DNA from: Alligator mississippiensis
Taxonomy: Eukaryota; Chordata; Crocodylia; Alligatoridae
Length of the DNA: 64,000 nt
Direction: 5' to 3'
NCBI RefSeq assembly: GCF_030867095.1
Contig: NC_081830.1
Span: 38,913,118-38,977,117, forward strand
The notes below the pieces were generated by a model. It ran no database searches and was not told the DNA's origin. It worked only from the letters and a program-made list of their open reading frames with translations. Position 1 is the stretch's first letter. Each line of letters begins with the position of its first letter. Positions 21,401-30,498 of this stretch are shown in pieces. Made by a program: the position numbers and the translations under genes.

Positions 21401-22960
21401 GAAAAGGTTCAGGGCAAGCAAAAGTCTGCCATATCTTTAGAAAACCCAGCACCACTTAAGAAACCAGTCAAGCCATCAAGGTCTGAAATAGGGCCAAGCA
21501 ATCAGGGACAAGTCAACAAACCTCCTCTTCCCACGAAGAGCCGAGCAGTACTGGACATGCAGAACATCAAGGGCCGAGACTACAGGGACAGTTTAGAGCT
21601 CCCTCACACAGGAAAGCATCGAACTGAAGAGGGGCCAGTCAGCAGGACAAGCACACCGGTATGTTTCTTCTGGGGCTTAGAGGAATGGGGGGAACACTGT
21701 ATTACTTTCACACACGATTAAACTTTCTTTCAAACTGGGCAAAAAGAAGGGGAAAAAAACTCAGATACCCAGTGCCTTTTTAACTCAAATTGCTTCATTT
21801 CTGTGAAGATCAAAATTTGACCCAGATGACTAGAATCCAGCATAGTTCAATCATAAGTTTACTTTAGCATGGTTAATGAAAATGCAATGAAAGTAGTTAT
21901 CAGTTGAATATACTTCCAGGTTTAGGCAGTGTTGTCTTATAAATAGAAGCGGCAGTACATAAGCTGGTGTCTCCTCTTGTTTCTGCAGTGAATGCAGCAT
22001 GGCAGATGGCATCCTGGGAGGATTCCTAACAGGAAGAAGTATGAAGATTACACTTTGTTCACATTAATGTCCTCTGGTCTGGAGTTGAGAGGCCTGGGGC
22101 TTTTTATTTTTGAGAGTGTCTCTCTCTTTATTATTATAAAAGTCTTCTAGCTGAGATATTTCACGTAAGTTATTCAGTTCAAGAGGGAGGGCAATAACAA
22201 ATGCAAGGTGATGAGTCTAACAGTTAGTCTTTTGTAAACATCTCTTTGGTACTTCTGTTCAGAGGCAGTAGGTTCAAGACATATATTAGTAATAATATGG
22301 AGAAGAGGAAGGTACGCTTACAAAGACTAAAACATGGGCTGGGTGCATCTAAAGGGTTCTCTGCACACAAGCAATGATCTTTATCTTGAATTACAACATT
22401 CAAGAGTGATAATTATGAAACAGAGAGACTTTTGAAAGCGGTACAACTCCAGAGCATTTCAAACTCTGGGGAGGGTGGGGACACCAGCTGAACAGCACAC
22501 ATTGACAAGCACATGTACAGTATATGAGGATTTGTCCCTTGGCACTGTAGCTGTTGGCTCTAGCAACCAGTGCTATTATTCCACAGTGAAAACCTCATGG
22601 GAAAGGGTGAAATGGCAGAACTGCATATAGAAATAAAAGAGCATTATATAGGGCCCATATGGAGTCTATATGCTATAACTGCCTGAAGGGAAATTTGTCA
22701 CTCTAGCCATTTCTTATGGCATTCCCTTGCTTTGAAGGACATTTGGCTGGTTGTTTTGTAGCATAATTATTAGATTCATGCTGACCTTACTTTACTTTTC
22801 TTCATTAACTGAGAATGGATGATGTTAACATAACTGTAATTTCTGTATCCATGTTAGGTATTAATGCAGTGGGTTACACAGAGGCTATGCCTATTTCTGA
22901 CTTAATCCTTGCTACTGTTTCCATGTTCATTATCAAGAAATAAAAACTAGACCCAGTTCT
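485..22960 (+). CDS. INPP5D: INPP5D (SHIP1) inositol 5-phosphatase, 3' part of gene, 21 exons
   Basis: SHIP1 removes the 5-phosphate from PI(3,4,5)P3 at the plasma membrane of blood cells, restraining PI3K signalling. Exons (all AG/GT bounded): 485-565, 755-826, 1101-1224, 3352-3458, 4181-4283, 5266-5462, 6180-6297, 6836-6932, 8102-8240, 8903-9011, 9107-9195, 9516-9597, 11735-11824, 12198-12311, 13421-13503, 15045-15132, 15885-16034, 18055-18148, 19238-19507, 21097-21658, 21989-about 22960. The lengths add to 923 codons plus TGA with every splice phase agreeing, so the gene looks intact here. Phosphatase motifs seen: FIGTWNMG, WLGDLNYR, PSWCDRVLW, TSDHSPV. The tail carries NPNY and NPLY, the PTB-binding tyrosine motifs of SHIP1. 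SHIP2 (INPPL1) is less likely: residue-by-residue agreement is with SHIP1 as I know it, and ATG16L1 lies downstream as in human. The SH2 domain exons are outside the window. Confidence 0.96.
755..826 (+). CDS. INPP5D: INPP5D exon: SLIPPITFE segment
   Basis: Twenty-four codons, phase 0 to phase 0, from VKTLLIEGPDS to SLIPPITFE. Matches the SHIP1 linker. Acceptor ttttacag|GTG, donor GAG|GTAAAT. Confidence 0.9.
1101..1224 (+). CDS. INPP5D: INPP5D exon: LKVDVEMGKLIIK segment (PH-related region)
   Basis: Encodes VKADSLGISPK through DKFYNQKK and ends with the first base of an Ile codon. Corresponds to the PH-related region that precedes the SHIP1 catalytic core. Acceptor ccaatag|GTG, donor AAAA|GTAAGA. 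Confidence 0.92.
2011..2571. mobile_element. hAT-type non-autonomous element (MITE), 561 bp, in INPP5D intron
   Basis: The ends are imperfect inverted repeats (CAGAGGCAAGCAA... and ...TTGCCTATGTCCG) and the element is flanked by perfect 8-bp direct repeats TGCTAAAG at 2003-2010 and 2572-2579, the size expected for hAT transposition. Inside, a perfect 25-bp inverted repeat lies at 2455-2479 and 2515-2539. It is homologous to the interrupted copy at 45515-47691. No transposase is encoded; the long open frames in it are GC-driven. Confidence 0.85.
3352..3458 (+). CDS. INPP5D: INPP5D exon: LIKSQKFPNKLV segment
   Basis: Completes the split Ile codon and reads LQLIKSQKFPNKLVIVLET to EYVFSDSK. Acceptor tgcttag|TC, donor AAG|GTATGG. 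Confidence 0.94.
4181..4283 (+). CDS. INPP5D: INPP5D exon: start of 5-phosphatase domain (FIGTWNMG)
   Basis: Reads KREGFCQLLQQMKNKHSEQ and ends in IFIGTWNMG, the first conserved motif of inositol polyphosphate 5-phosphatases; the Asn takes part in metal binding in the family. Acceptor catgcag|AAG, donor ATGG|GTATGA, leaving a split Gly codon. Confidence 0.96.
5266..5462 (+). CDS. INPP5D: INPP5D exon: 5-phosphatase domain (IYVIGTQED)
   Basis: Encodes APPPKKITSWFLSKGQGK and IYVIGTQEDPQGEKEW. The Gln-Glu pair in GTQE is the second metal-binding motif of the fold. Acceptor gctaaag|GT, donor AAAGTG|GTGAGG. Confidence 0.96.
6180..6297 (+). CDS. INPP5D: INPP5D exon: 5-phosphatase domain (VVVLAKPEHENR)
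   Basis: Encodes IAIHTLWNIRVVVLAKPEHE to VKTGIANTL and a split Gly. Acceptor cttggcag|ATC, donor CTGG|GTGAGG. Confidence 0.96.
6836..6932 (+). CDS. INPP5D: INPP5D exon: 5-phosphatase domain (NKGAVGVSF, NSHL)
   Basis: Encodes NKGAVGVSFMFNGTSFGFVN and SHLTSGSEKKH. The NSHL motif contributes a catalytic-site His in the family. Acceptor tttcttag|GT, donor AG|GTAAAG. Confidence 0.96.
8102..8240 (+). CDS. INPP5D: INPP5D exon: 5-phosphatase domain (WLGDLNYR)
   Basis: Encodes RNQNYTSILRFLTLGDKK to RVDLPTT, including FWLGDLNYR, the WxGDxNYR motif whose Asp acts in catalysis. Acceptor cttgctag|A, donor ACG|GTTAGG. The last codon is Thr where human SHIP1 has Trp. Confidence 0.95.
8903..9011 (+). CDS. 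INPP5D: INPP5D exon: 5-phosphatase domain (LLPFDQLLMER)
   Basis: Encodes EAENIIQKIRQQQYPELLPF then DQLLMERKDQKVFLQF. Acceptor ttgtcag|GAA, donor TTTG|GTAAGA. Confidence 0.95.
9107..9195 (+). CDS. INPP5D: INPP5D exon: 5-phosphatase domain (FAPTYRFERG)
   Basis: Encodes EEEEITFAPTYRFERGTREK to QKATG; TYR...R is the substrate-side motif of 5-phosphatases. Acceptor gtttcag|AG, donor GGG|GTAGGT. Confidence 0.95.
9351..9421. repeat. (CA)n then (TC)n microsatellite
   Basis: A short CA-rich run at about 9351-9373 passes into an uninterrupted CT dinucleotide tract to about 9421. It lies about 95 bases before the exon starting at 9516 and gives false open frames on both strands. Confidence 0.97.
9516..9597 (+). 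CDS. INPP5D: INPP5D exon: catalytic motif PSWCDRVLW
   Basis: Encodes MKYNLPSWCDRVLWKSYPMV then HVVCQSY and a split Gly. P(S/A)WCDR(V/I)LW is a signature of the enzyme family. Acceptor gtttgcag|ATG, donor TATG|GTGGGT. Confidence 0.97.
10625..11100 (+). mobile_element. CR1 LINE 3' fragment, + strand, in INPP5D intron
   Basis: The translated pieces (for example a basic stretch with LKKRRFRKDMRAVFKYLK) and the order of segments match the C-terminal end of the CR1 ORF2 copy at 44149-45141. It is old and has several breaks. Confidence 0.75.
11735..11824 (+). CDS. INPP5D: INPP5D exon: catalytic motif TSDHSPV
   Basis: Encodes CTSDIMTSDHSPVFATFEVG and VTSQFVSKN. SDHxPV holds the last metal-binding Asp-His of the domain. 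Acceptor attggcag|GC, donor AACG|GTGGGT. Confidence 0.96.
12198..12311 (+). CDS. INPP5D: INPP5D exon: C2-like region start
   Basis: Encodes DSKYTDSQGEIEFLHCSATL then KTKSQTKFYIEFHSSCLE, the beginning of the C2-like domain that follows the catalytic core in SHIP1. Acceptor cttctag|AT, donor GAAA|GTATGA. Confidence 0.95.
13421..13503 (+). CDS. INPP5D: INPP5D exon: C2-like region (VKSQEGENED)
   Basis: Encodes SFVKSQEGENEDGNEGELVV then KFVDTLPK. Acceptor ctctgcag|GC, donor AAG|GTAAAT. Confidence 0.95.
13684..13738 (+). mobile_element. CR1 3' tail fragment
   Basis: Reads TGACCCTGGATGTCTCTTCC then ATGATTCTATAATTT, a decayed form of the CR1 3' end with its short ATTCTATGA-type tail, as also seen at 45165-45233. 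Confidence 0.7.
14216..14540. repeat. fold-back (long inverted repeat) element in INPP5D intron
   Basis: The two halves are imperfect reverse complements about a centre near 14355: CATCTTGTGTATCAGCAT at about 14290 pairs with ATGCTGATACACAAGATG at about 14404, and flanking arms (GCACTTCAAAATGGTAG with CTATTTTGAAGT) also pair. The outer ends (GGGCACATTTACATGTGC and GCACTTGTGTACAGGCACCC) are related inverted repeats. No clear target duplication was found. Probably a MITE of a DNA transposon, family unknown. Confidence 0.7.
15045..15132 (+). CDS. INPP5D: INPP5D exon: C2-like region (DPEYLLDQHILI)
   Basis: Encodes LTPIISDPEYLLDQHILISI then KSSDSDESY and a split Gly. Nearly identical to human SHIP1. 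Acceptor cttgcag|CTG, donor TATG|GTAAGT. Confidence 0.96.
15885..16034 (+). CDS. INPP5D: INPP5D exon: C2-like region end
   Basis: Encodes EGCIALRREATESLVPFHTV to LQTSQGKQREKLY. Acceptor ttctctag|GT, donor TATG|GTAAGA. Confidence 0.95.
17830..17910 (+). repeat. dispersed repeat fragment (TCTTTTGCTGGACC family)
   Basis: GGTATCTTTTGCTGGACCAG followed by GACAAGCTTTCAGGCACAAA. The same unit is on the minus strand at about 59675-59740 and in part at 45236-45290. I cannot name the family. Confidence 0.5.
18055..18148 (+). CDS. INPP5D: INPP5D exon: start of C-terminal tail
   Basis: Encodes DFVKIERDETIGQKPKGASS to DWDQTN and a split codon. Acceptor ttcctccag|AC, donor AACAG|GTAAAG. Less conserved than the catalytic exons, as expected for the tail. 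Confidence 0.92.
19238..19507 (+). CDS. INPP5D: INPP5D exon: first NPXY motif (NPNY) and Pro-rich tail
   Basis: Encodes a 90-residue tail segment with INNPNYMG near its start, equivalent to the human Tyr917 site, followed by Ser/Pro-rich sequence with PxxP-like runs such as SQSPLSPKAP. When phosphorylated, NPXY sites bind PTB domains of Shc and Dok family adaptors in known SHIP1. Acceptor tcctgcag|T, donor CATCT|GTGAGT. Confidence 0.93.
21097..21658 (+). CDS. INPP5D: INPP5D exon: second NPXY motif (NPLY), C-terminal tail
   Basis: Encodes about 187 residues including MFDNPLYGSMS (the human Tyr1020 equivalent), RFRSYTCS, KPSRSEIGPS and GRDYRDSLELPHTGKH, all recognisable SHIP1 tail blocks. Acceptor gctgtag|G, donor ACACCG|GTATGT. 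It ends in phase 0, so the codon after the junction is the first codon of the terminal exon, which is TGA. Confidence 0.93.
22632..22637 (+). promoter_or_regulatory. candidate proximal poly(A) signal of INPP5D
   Basis: AATAAA about 640 bases after the stop codon. It would give a shorter 3' UTR. Confidence 0.4.
22939..22944 (+). promoter_or_regulatory. candidate distal poly(A) signal of INPP5D
   Basis: AATAAA within AAGAAATAAAAACT, followed by a T-rich stretch. It is the last signal before the sequence turns into repeats, so it is the best guess for the gene end. Confidence 0.5.
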
Positions 22961-23418
22961 AGTAATTTGTTATTGAAAATTCAGAATTTCTACCTCCAGA
23001 TTACTGACTGAGTCAGTGAATGAAAACAATCGCTTGCTTAGAGGCATTTTGTCTGAGAACCACCAAAGACGGAATGAACCAGGAAGCCCTGGGAAAGGAA
23101 CATCTTGGAGGATTTGCAGCTGGTGGCTTGTCCTCATCTCTCCTATATGCTCCCAGGAAGCATGTTCATTAGGATAGCTAGAGCTACTACTTCCATACCC
23201 CGTGATAATGTAGTTGAGCTGGTGTGCCTAGGATTCAAGCTTTAATCCACCTTTGTGATTAACAGGTTTTATGGCTTTTATAAAAGTACTTGCACTCTGT
23301 TTGTAGTTGGCAAGCAGAATTATCAACTGTCTATGCATGAAAGACAGGTACTAATTATCCTGGTGTAGACAAGGCTTAGCACAGGCTTGTGAGCATGGAT
23401 GGAGAAAAACAATCTATA
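22961..23418. other. intergenic, nothing recognised
   Basis: About 460 bases between the likely INPP5D poly(A) site and the CR1 fragment. No gene or motif is supported. Confidence 0.5.
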
Positions 23419-24640
23419 CAGTCATAGAGAAGTAGGGCTGGAAGGGACCTCCAACTCATCTAGTCCAACTCCCTGCTTGAGGCAGGATCATCGCTATCTA
23501 AACCACCCTTACAACCATAATCTAAACTCTACATAAGACTACCCTCAACCCTGACACAATATAGACCTAACACCCTAACCTGCCACTACTAAAGCAGAGG
23601 AAAAAATGTCCTATTTCTATAAAATGTTGTCAATATATGCCCAAAATGTCTGGGGAAGAGGGCCACACCCTTCACTACAGACAAAGGCAAAACCCCCCAT
23701 AGTCCATACCGATCTGACCATGAGGTGAAATTCCTTCCTGGCCCCAAATGTGGTGATCAGTTTGACCCTGAGTGGAGGGGCAAGACCCTCTAGCCAGGAA
23801 CTTTTGGCTGTGCTCCTACCAGGAGAATTTGTCCACCCCAGCTGAAGTCCACAGCCTCAGCTGTAGCCAGCCACCAGTGCATCTGCAGGGGCTTAAAAAC
23901 ACCCTGGCAAATATTGCAGAAAAAAGGGAAGAGCAACCAGCAAAGCCCAGAAGCATGGGAAATACCCATGGTAGAAGATGGGCATAGCTACACCTAGATC
24001 ATCTCCAACCTGGTGGCTGTCCAACCTCCTCTTGAACGCCTCCAGTCATGAAGAATCCACAACTTCCCTAGGCAGTCTTTTCCACTGCCTCATTATTCTT
24101 GCAGTGAAGAAGTTTTTTTCAGATATTCAATCTAAATTGACTTTGCTGCAACTTCAAGCCATTGGTTTACATCCTCCTCTCTGCAGCAAAAGAGAAAAGG
24201 TGCTTTTCCTTTTCTTTATGGCAGCCCTACAAATATTTGAAGACCTCTATTATGTTACCTCTTAAAGCAATTTTTCTATAAGTTGAACATGCCTAGCTTC
24301 TTCAACCTCTCCTCATATGACTTGCCTGCCAAGCCCTTGATCATCATTGTTCTCTGCCTCTAGACTCTATGTTCTCCACACACTTTTTAAAATGTGGAGC
24401 CCAGAACTGCACGCCATGCTCCAGATGAGGCCTAACCAGTATTAGAGTAGAGAGGCACTGTCACTTCCTGTGTCTTGTACCTAATGCTTCTATTGATGCA
24501 GCCCAAAACTACGTTCACCTCTTGTACAGCTTCATCACACTGCAGATTCATATCAAGTCTGCATACACCCTTTTCACCCAGAACATTTTTTTATTAAGGA
24601 GTCTGTGTTCTCATTACGTCATTACAAAAGCACCTGCTCC
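23419..24640 (-). mobile_element. CR1 LINE 3' fragment, minus strand
   Basis: Begins (as minus-strand 3' end) with AGTCATAGAGAAGTAGGGCT then GGAAGGGACCTCCAACTCAT, the reverse complement of a CR1 tail, and continues through the segments that correspond to ORF2 C-terminal sequence to about 24640. The coding frame is heavily broken. The inner boundary is approximate. Confidence 0.75.
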
Positions 24641-27600
24641 CCTAAATCTACAAAGCAGAACAGAATCCCAGAAGGGTTTTGGGCCCAGATACCTTAATTT
24701 CCTCCTTGTTTATTTGACAGGATGTTTCCTGAAGAATCCTAGAACTTTGCTGGTGGATTCAATAAGAAAGGTGTTATTGGCCATAAGGAAAGTATAGCTT
24801 CTCCATTTCAGACTCCAGGAAAACTGGTTCATTTCCTCCTCCTGGCCCAGCTGCTAAGTTTACCCTACTTGAACTGGTGATTTTATTGTCTAACATGAAG
24901 AGTGAAAATGGTTCCCACGGAAAACCAAGGAGTTATCCATGCATGTGTGGGGGTGGAAGCTTCTGCTAGATAGTTTATGAAAAGCTTTTACCAATTGATA
25001 ACAAGCCATGAGCCAGACAAAACTTGTACTCGGTGCCAGTCACTCTCCAAGCAGTAAAAAGAAATTCGCTTCAAGTAGTTAGGAAAATGAAATGCTGATA
25101 TACATCAAAGCTAGCTTCTATAGACAGAGGTATCCTTACAATCGGGAGCACAGCAACAATTTGGCCCAAGTCTGCAGGCAAGGAGGCTTTGATGACATTT
25201 AGATTTATGAGGATCGTGATAAAGACAAAGGATACAATGTATAATATGAAGACAGTGTGCAGGTATGCGTAACACATTTCACAATGTGGGCAGGGGCATA
25301 TGATTCTTAATTCATGAAAGTCACAAACCAGTTTCAGCAATAATGTAATAAAAAGCTGGAAAAGGGAGTGGAGCGGTACAGAGATAATATACGACACTAA
25401 ACAGGGCCTTTGCTCATTGCTTGATGGGGTCCTGAATCTTAAGATCACTAGCGCTTACTATTAATTATTTGTGCCCATCATAGAGGAAGCTGACAGAGGA
25501 GAGAGTGGACCCAGGCAAAAGAGTTCACAGAGGATGTTCTATGCAGATGGTCAGTGAATAAGGTGACACAAGCATTACTGATGAAGTGGACAACAGGTAT
25601 TTAGGCTGCCATCCATCTGATCAGAGGAGCTAAGCCATAAGTAGCTAAGGTAATAGTTATACAAAGCCATGCGACTGACAACAAACTGTGTTGCTTGATA
25701 TTATGGGAAAGAGGAACAGTTTGACTAAGAGAAGATCTACAGAGCTGCATCTGTATGGGCTAAAAAAAGCCTTAACATCAGAGAGAACAGAGCAGATAAT
25801 GCTGTGGTAACATGGGTATGCATGTGATGGCTAGGCAGAATCAAGGACAGATCTGAGAAGCAGCAGAAGAAGCAAGAACATTAGCATTTGAACCTGGCCT
25901 GAATGTGAGGTGTTCCCACTGACCTCCATGTTATAGGAAGGATGATGGTCCATGGTAGTATAGAAAAAGAAGAGAGGGGAAGAGGAGGTCAAGAGTTCTG
26001 TTTTAGCCTTTTAGGGCCAGATTTGATTAAATGGGAGCTGCAGAGTTGTGTGAACCTTCCTAAAATTGGGAGGAGAGGAAGATATAGAAAACCTGCTGAA
26101 GAGACAGCTAGAGAAGTATGAAGGAACCAAGAGAGGACAGTACCCAAATACCAAGACAGAACAATATGTCAAGTGAGAAAGAGCAAACAAGTGTCAAAGG
26201 CAGACAAGAGAATGGAAGGCAGGTGCTGGTATTTGCTGAGGAGTTGGAAGCCTTAGAGAAAGTGTGTACAGTTTCAGTAAGGTTGCCAAAAGCCAGATTG
26301 CATGGGATCAAGGACAGATGGGAAGAACTCCAGACAAGGGCTGTGAGCTGCTTGTTAAATGTGTTTGAAAGTAAAGGGAAGTGGGGAGTTGAGATAGTAA
26401 CTGGAATCACTCCAATCAGGAAACAGACAAATGGAATCAAAAGGCAGCTTTGAGTATAAGGAAATAGGGAGCCATGCTTATACTGAGAGATGAATGAGCA
26501 AGAGGTAGAAAATGAGCAGGAGGGGTCAGGAGAGGAATAAAGGGAAAAGGAGGGAAGAATAAAACTCATGGCAGAACTTGGTAGTACTAATCTCTTAGAA
26601 AGTTATTAAGATTCTTTGTAGGGAGGAGGGATACTTATGGTAGGAAAGGGAAGGGGCTTGGAGCTGCTGAAGGTGTACAATCAGTACTAGAAAGCTTGCA
26701 GGGCACTGGTGGCATTAATGGAGAAGGCAGGTCTAGTCCATGGGAACATATGAAGATAACCCTCTACTGTGCTCCACACCTACACATTCCATCCTAACAG
26801 GTCACACTCTTCACTGTTGGAAACAGGAGTCTTGCACCAGTCTGTATTGGCCCAGTAGCACTGGGTATGATAAGAAGTGATCTGGATTCTGGTAAAGACA
26901 GGGTTTTGTATCGATGAAAAAAATATGCCCATGCTGCTTCTATAGGTAGAAGTGGATAGGACTAACCTACAACCTGATCTGGACTGGAAGGTCATTCTTC
27001 CAAGGAAGCATATTGCCAAAAGGAGAGGGAAGATCCTGAACAAGGAAGAAAATCCCCTTCAGGATTCAGTGACTCTTGGAATTAGATAAGAAACATCACT
27101 GAGACTCTGAAGGGAGTCCTACCACCCTCCTCCTCCTCGGCTGGAAGGATGGCAGCTGCTGTGTAGCTTTGTGTGGGCGAGAGAATGTTAAAACCAGAGG
27201 AAATAGATTTTAAGGGATCTGTAGGAGAGGCGGTGTTAGGCTTAGATAAATAGCAGGGACAGATGACCAGTGAGGAGAAGTTCCTGGCACAAAAAGAAAC
27301 CTCTCCTCTGGATGTTCCATAGTACCTTTCTTTATGAGAGGTTAAGAGCTCTCCAAGGCACAGCCTGGATGCACTAACTGGAAATCTTTCCAAGGGTTCA
27401 AATTGAATAGGTATGAATGTATCACATACGTGTGTACTGTGGTGATTCTTTTTCAGGGCTCCTTTCCCCATTTTGCCTTGGACCCTGAAGATATGTCCCC
27501 CACTGCCATCCTTCTGCGTGGGACATGGCTCCATTTAGAAGTCTGTGAAAGCTGCCCATTTCCTAGGGTGGTTAGTGTTGACTAACATAAGATCCATCCA

Positions 27601-30304
27601 TCTGGGGTCCAAACATGCTGCTTTTGTCACATTCTCCTGTTATTCTAATGATTTTTTCCATTGATTTTTATACATATTGTGAGAAAAGAGAGCAAATTGT
27701 TGAGGAAATTACTGATTTTCCAGAGATATTATTGCCTCACCTTAACCTGCCAAGTTTCCTTGTTTTCTAAGTCCTTAAAATAGCCACATTCTTAGTGTGC
27801 TAATCTCCATGGAGATCCAGCTGTCAGAAATACTTAAAGTTTCAAGCTACAATATATACGATATTGTGAAATACAGTGGCTGTTTAAAACCCAGATGCTT
27901 GTTCAAGATTAAAGTCTGTAACACAAACTTACCTGTTCATCCTAAAGTACAACCAGAGTCATCAGGTACAAAAAAGATTTTTCTAATATTGCAGCAACCT
28001 GTAGTGTTTCTCTTGGGTAACAGCAGTGCCCTACAAAAATGTCTGGAAAAGTTGAATCTAGGAAAGTAAAAGAAAACAAAGAAGTCTTAGTGACTATAAA
28101 AAGGCAGGAGAACAACTTCTGCATACCAACCACGCTGGTTAGACTCTCAGTCTCCTTGTTGCAAGTGCAGTTCTTGACTCTGCCACTGCTTGATTATATG
28201 ACCATAAGCAAATCATCTTGCGTTTGTGCTTTACTGTGTCTTCAAAATGGAAGGTCAATGCCTCCCTTTCTAATATACTTTGAGATGTTTGTCCAAAAGA
28301 AGGCTCATTCTGAAGGCTTGGAGATTGTGGCAGGTAAGATGCACGTGCAAAATGTTGAAAACTAAGAATGTCTAACTAGCCAAGAGTCTTGGCTAGAGTC
28401 TAACTAGCCAAGGGTCCTGCAGATCTTTTTCTAACAAACGGCTGAAGAGGCTGTAAATAGACATCTTATTTGAGGCACAGCCATTTAGACAGGTAGCCCT
28501 TCTAAGCTGCACTGTTGCTTCCCTGCCAGTAGGGGAGAGCATACAACCTTGTTCTTGGAATGACCAGCAATTAACTTGAATGAGCCACAATAAATTTACA
28601 GACTTAGGAAGGATTGTCCCAGGGGGAAAAAATAGTGTTAGCACATTTTGACCTCACATATTTCATAGGTACTTGATGTGGGACAATGGGTATGAAAATC
28701 AGTAGAAGAGAGGGAGGAAGAAAAAGCATTCTTCCAGGAGATATGCAAAGTCTGTTTACACCGCAGTTTAAAGAATCAGCAGGTACAAAATGGTGGACTG
28801 TTGCATTTGGATGGCTTAAGTCCAAGTGAAGATGCCTCCTGATTTGGAGTAATAGTGCAATAGTAACAATGTGGTGCTATATTGTCTGCCAGTTGTTCTG
28901 CATAGAATTGTTACAGCAAGAGTGAGATATTTAATAAGGAAAGGTACAGCTTTGATGCAGACTATGCAGAACTGAAGAATGGAGTGGGACTGGAATAGTA
29001 TCTAATTACACCAGCCATTTACATCTGCAGTCCAAATGATGGTGCTATCCTTGTTCATTTCTGCTAACAATTTTATGGGGCACATGTTACATGAATGCCA
29101 GAGAATCTAGATGGATGCTTAACATGCCAGATTTCTCTAGTGTTGAAAGAGGTGCTAGCCGCAGAGGCACAAGATGTTCTTTTCTATATATGTAAGCAAC
29201 TATCAAATTATTATTCATGCCAGTTGTTCAGCCCATGAAAAAAATCTCATTACCCATTTCCTCTGTTGTGTGCATGCCTTCATTTCCCCTAAGGTTGTTA
29301 ACAGAACCTTTTTAGAACTGGTTATATTAAGACAGCTCATAACATTCCACTGTACTCAAACTTCTCCATGGCTAGAGATGTTTTTGACATACTGTTGTTT
29401 GCTATACTTTCCATGAAATATAATGTGTTAAAACAGATTGCTAGGAATACTGGACACAGAACTGCTGTGAACATTTGCTCTCAGTTTATTACCATGACCT
29501 ATTTTATAAATATTATTTACAATTCTTACTTGCACCAGCTCTGAAGGACGGAAAACTAAAGCTGCAAGTGCGACAATGCAAAAATCCATTCACCTACGCA
29601 GAAGTGTCTGTTGGTTTACAATGTGATGTGTGTGAATCTGCTCTTAATTACAACTGTGGGTTTTTTCCGTCTCAGTTTTGCTTAATTTGATTTCAGCTAC
29701 TAGAGATGAACAAAAGAAAGTTTTACCCAAAGAAGTTCAATTGTTACAATCAAAAGAACATGCTATATGGGAGGGCTTAAGCTGTATTCTGTTTGATAAA
29801 GAAAAACTAATGAGTACAGTGTCAGCAATACAAGAGTACTTGCAAGATACATGTTGAGAATTGTAGTCTGAACTCTATTGTCAATAACTGCCAGCTGAAG
29901 ACCTGACCTGGATGGTGCACATGGAATGGACAAATTCAGTACAATTATGAAACTTTATTCTCATTATGGTACTTTGCTAAGAGTGTTTCTTATTTCAACT
30001 AGTGAGATAAGGGATGGGTCAGAGTTCAAATCAATGTAATCTGTAACAGACCAATGAGAGATGGGAAATAGTTATGAAGGAGAGGAAATTTCATTTGAGG
30101 AGAACACAGAGGTAGAAAAAGATATGGATTGAAAATGAACATGTATGTAGTTAAAAAAACCCTGGCCCTTGGAGTCACAGTGACAAGTAGAACAACCTGA
30201 CACTCTCCCTCAACCTCATGCTCCTGGCTAGCTCTGGCCATGGGCTGCAGTGCCTATCTTGATAGGCAGAAGCTGCTGGGGTGCCTGCCTAGAAAGCCTT
30301 AGCC
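24641..30304. other. intergenic stretch, no gene recognised
   Basis: About 5.7 kb of AT-leaning sequence. The open frames at 26118-26453 (+), 26108-26569 (-) and 27082-27534 (-) show no family resemblance, no splice structure and no conserved motif, so I do not call them. A short tandem duplication (TCTAACTAGCCAAG) sits at about 28369-28410. Confidence 0.5.
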
Positions 30305-30490
30305 CAGTGGTTTTGAACCTTTTTTCATTTGCAGACCCCTTTGGAAATTTCAAACAGAGGTGTGGACCCCTTTGGATTGTAAGTGTGGGTATTCACATAC
30401 TTTTGATTGATCATAGTAATCTTTCATGGACCCCTTAGACACGGTCTGCAGACCCCCAGGCATCCGCAGCCCACAGGTTGAAAACCACTG
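30305..30490. mobile_element. hAT-type MITE, 186 bp
   Basis: Inverted ends CAGTGGTTTTGAACC and GGTTGAAAACCACTG match at 14 of 15 positions. The flanking 8 bases are CCTTAGCC (30297-30304) and CCTTAGTG (30491-30498), a slightly decayed 8-bp target duplication. The inside has no coding capacity. Confidence 0.85.
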
Positions 30491-30498
30491 CCTTAGTG

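Larger units (their letters stand above)
566..21988 (+). other. INPP5D: INPP5D introns, general content
   Basis: The introns over 300 bases are 827-1100 (just under), 1225-3351, 3459-4180, 4284-5265, 5463-6179, 6298-6835, 6933-8101, 8241-8902, 9196-9515, 9598-11734, 11825-12197, 12312-13420, 13504-15044, 15133-15884, 16035-18054, 18149-19237, 19508-21096 and 21659-21988. Apart from the repeats listed separately, I see no RNA gene, nested gene or extra conserved exon in them. Confidence 0.6.
21989..22960 (+). other. INPP5D: INPP5D terminal exon: stop codon plus 3' UTR
   Basis: The acceptor ttctgcag is followed directly by TGA, which is the in-frame stop, so this exon is entirely stop codon plus 3' UTR. 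Two AATAAA signals follow, at 22632 and 22939. The 3' end near 22960 is inferred from the second signal, not seen directly. Confidence 0.75.

Noticed and set aside
26108..27534. Minus-strand open frames of about 150 codons
   Set aside because: No motif, no splice structure, no family resemblance; consistent with chance.
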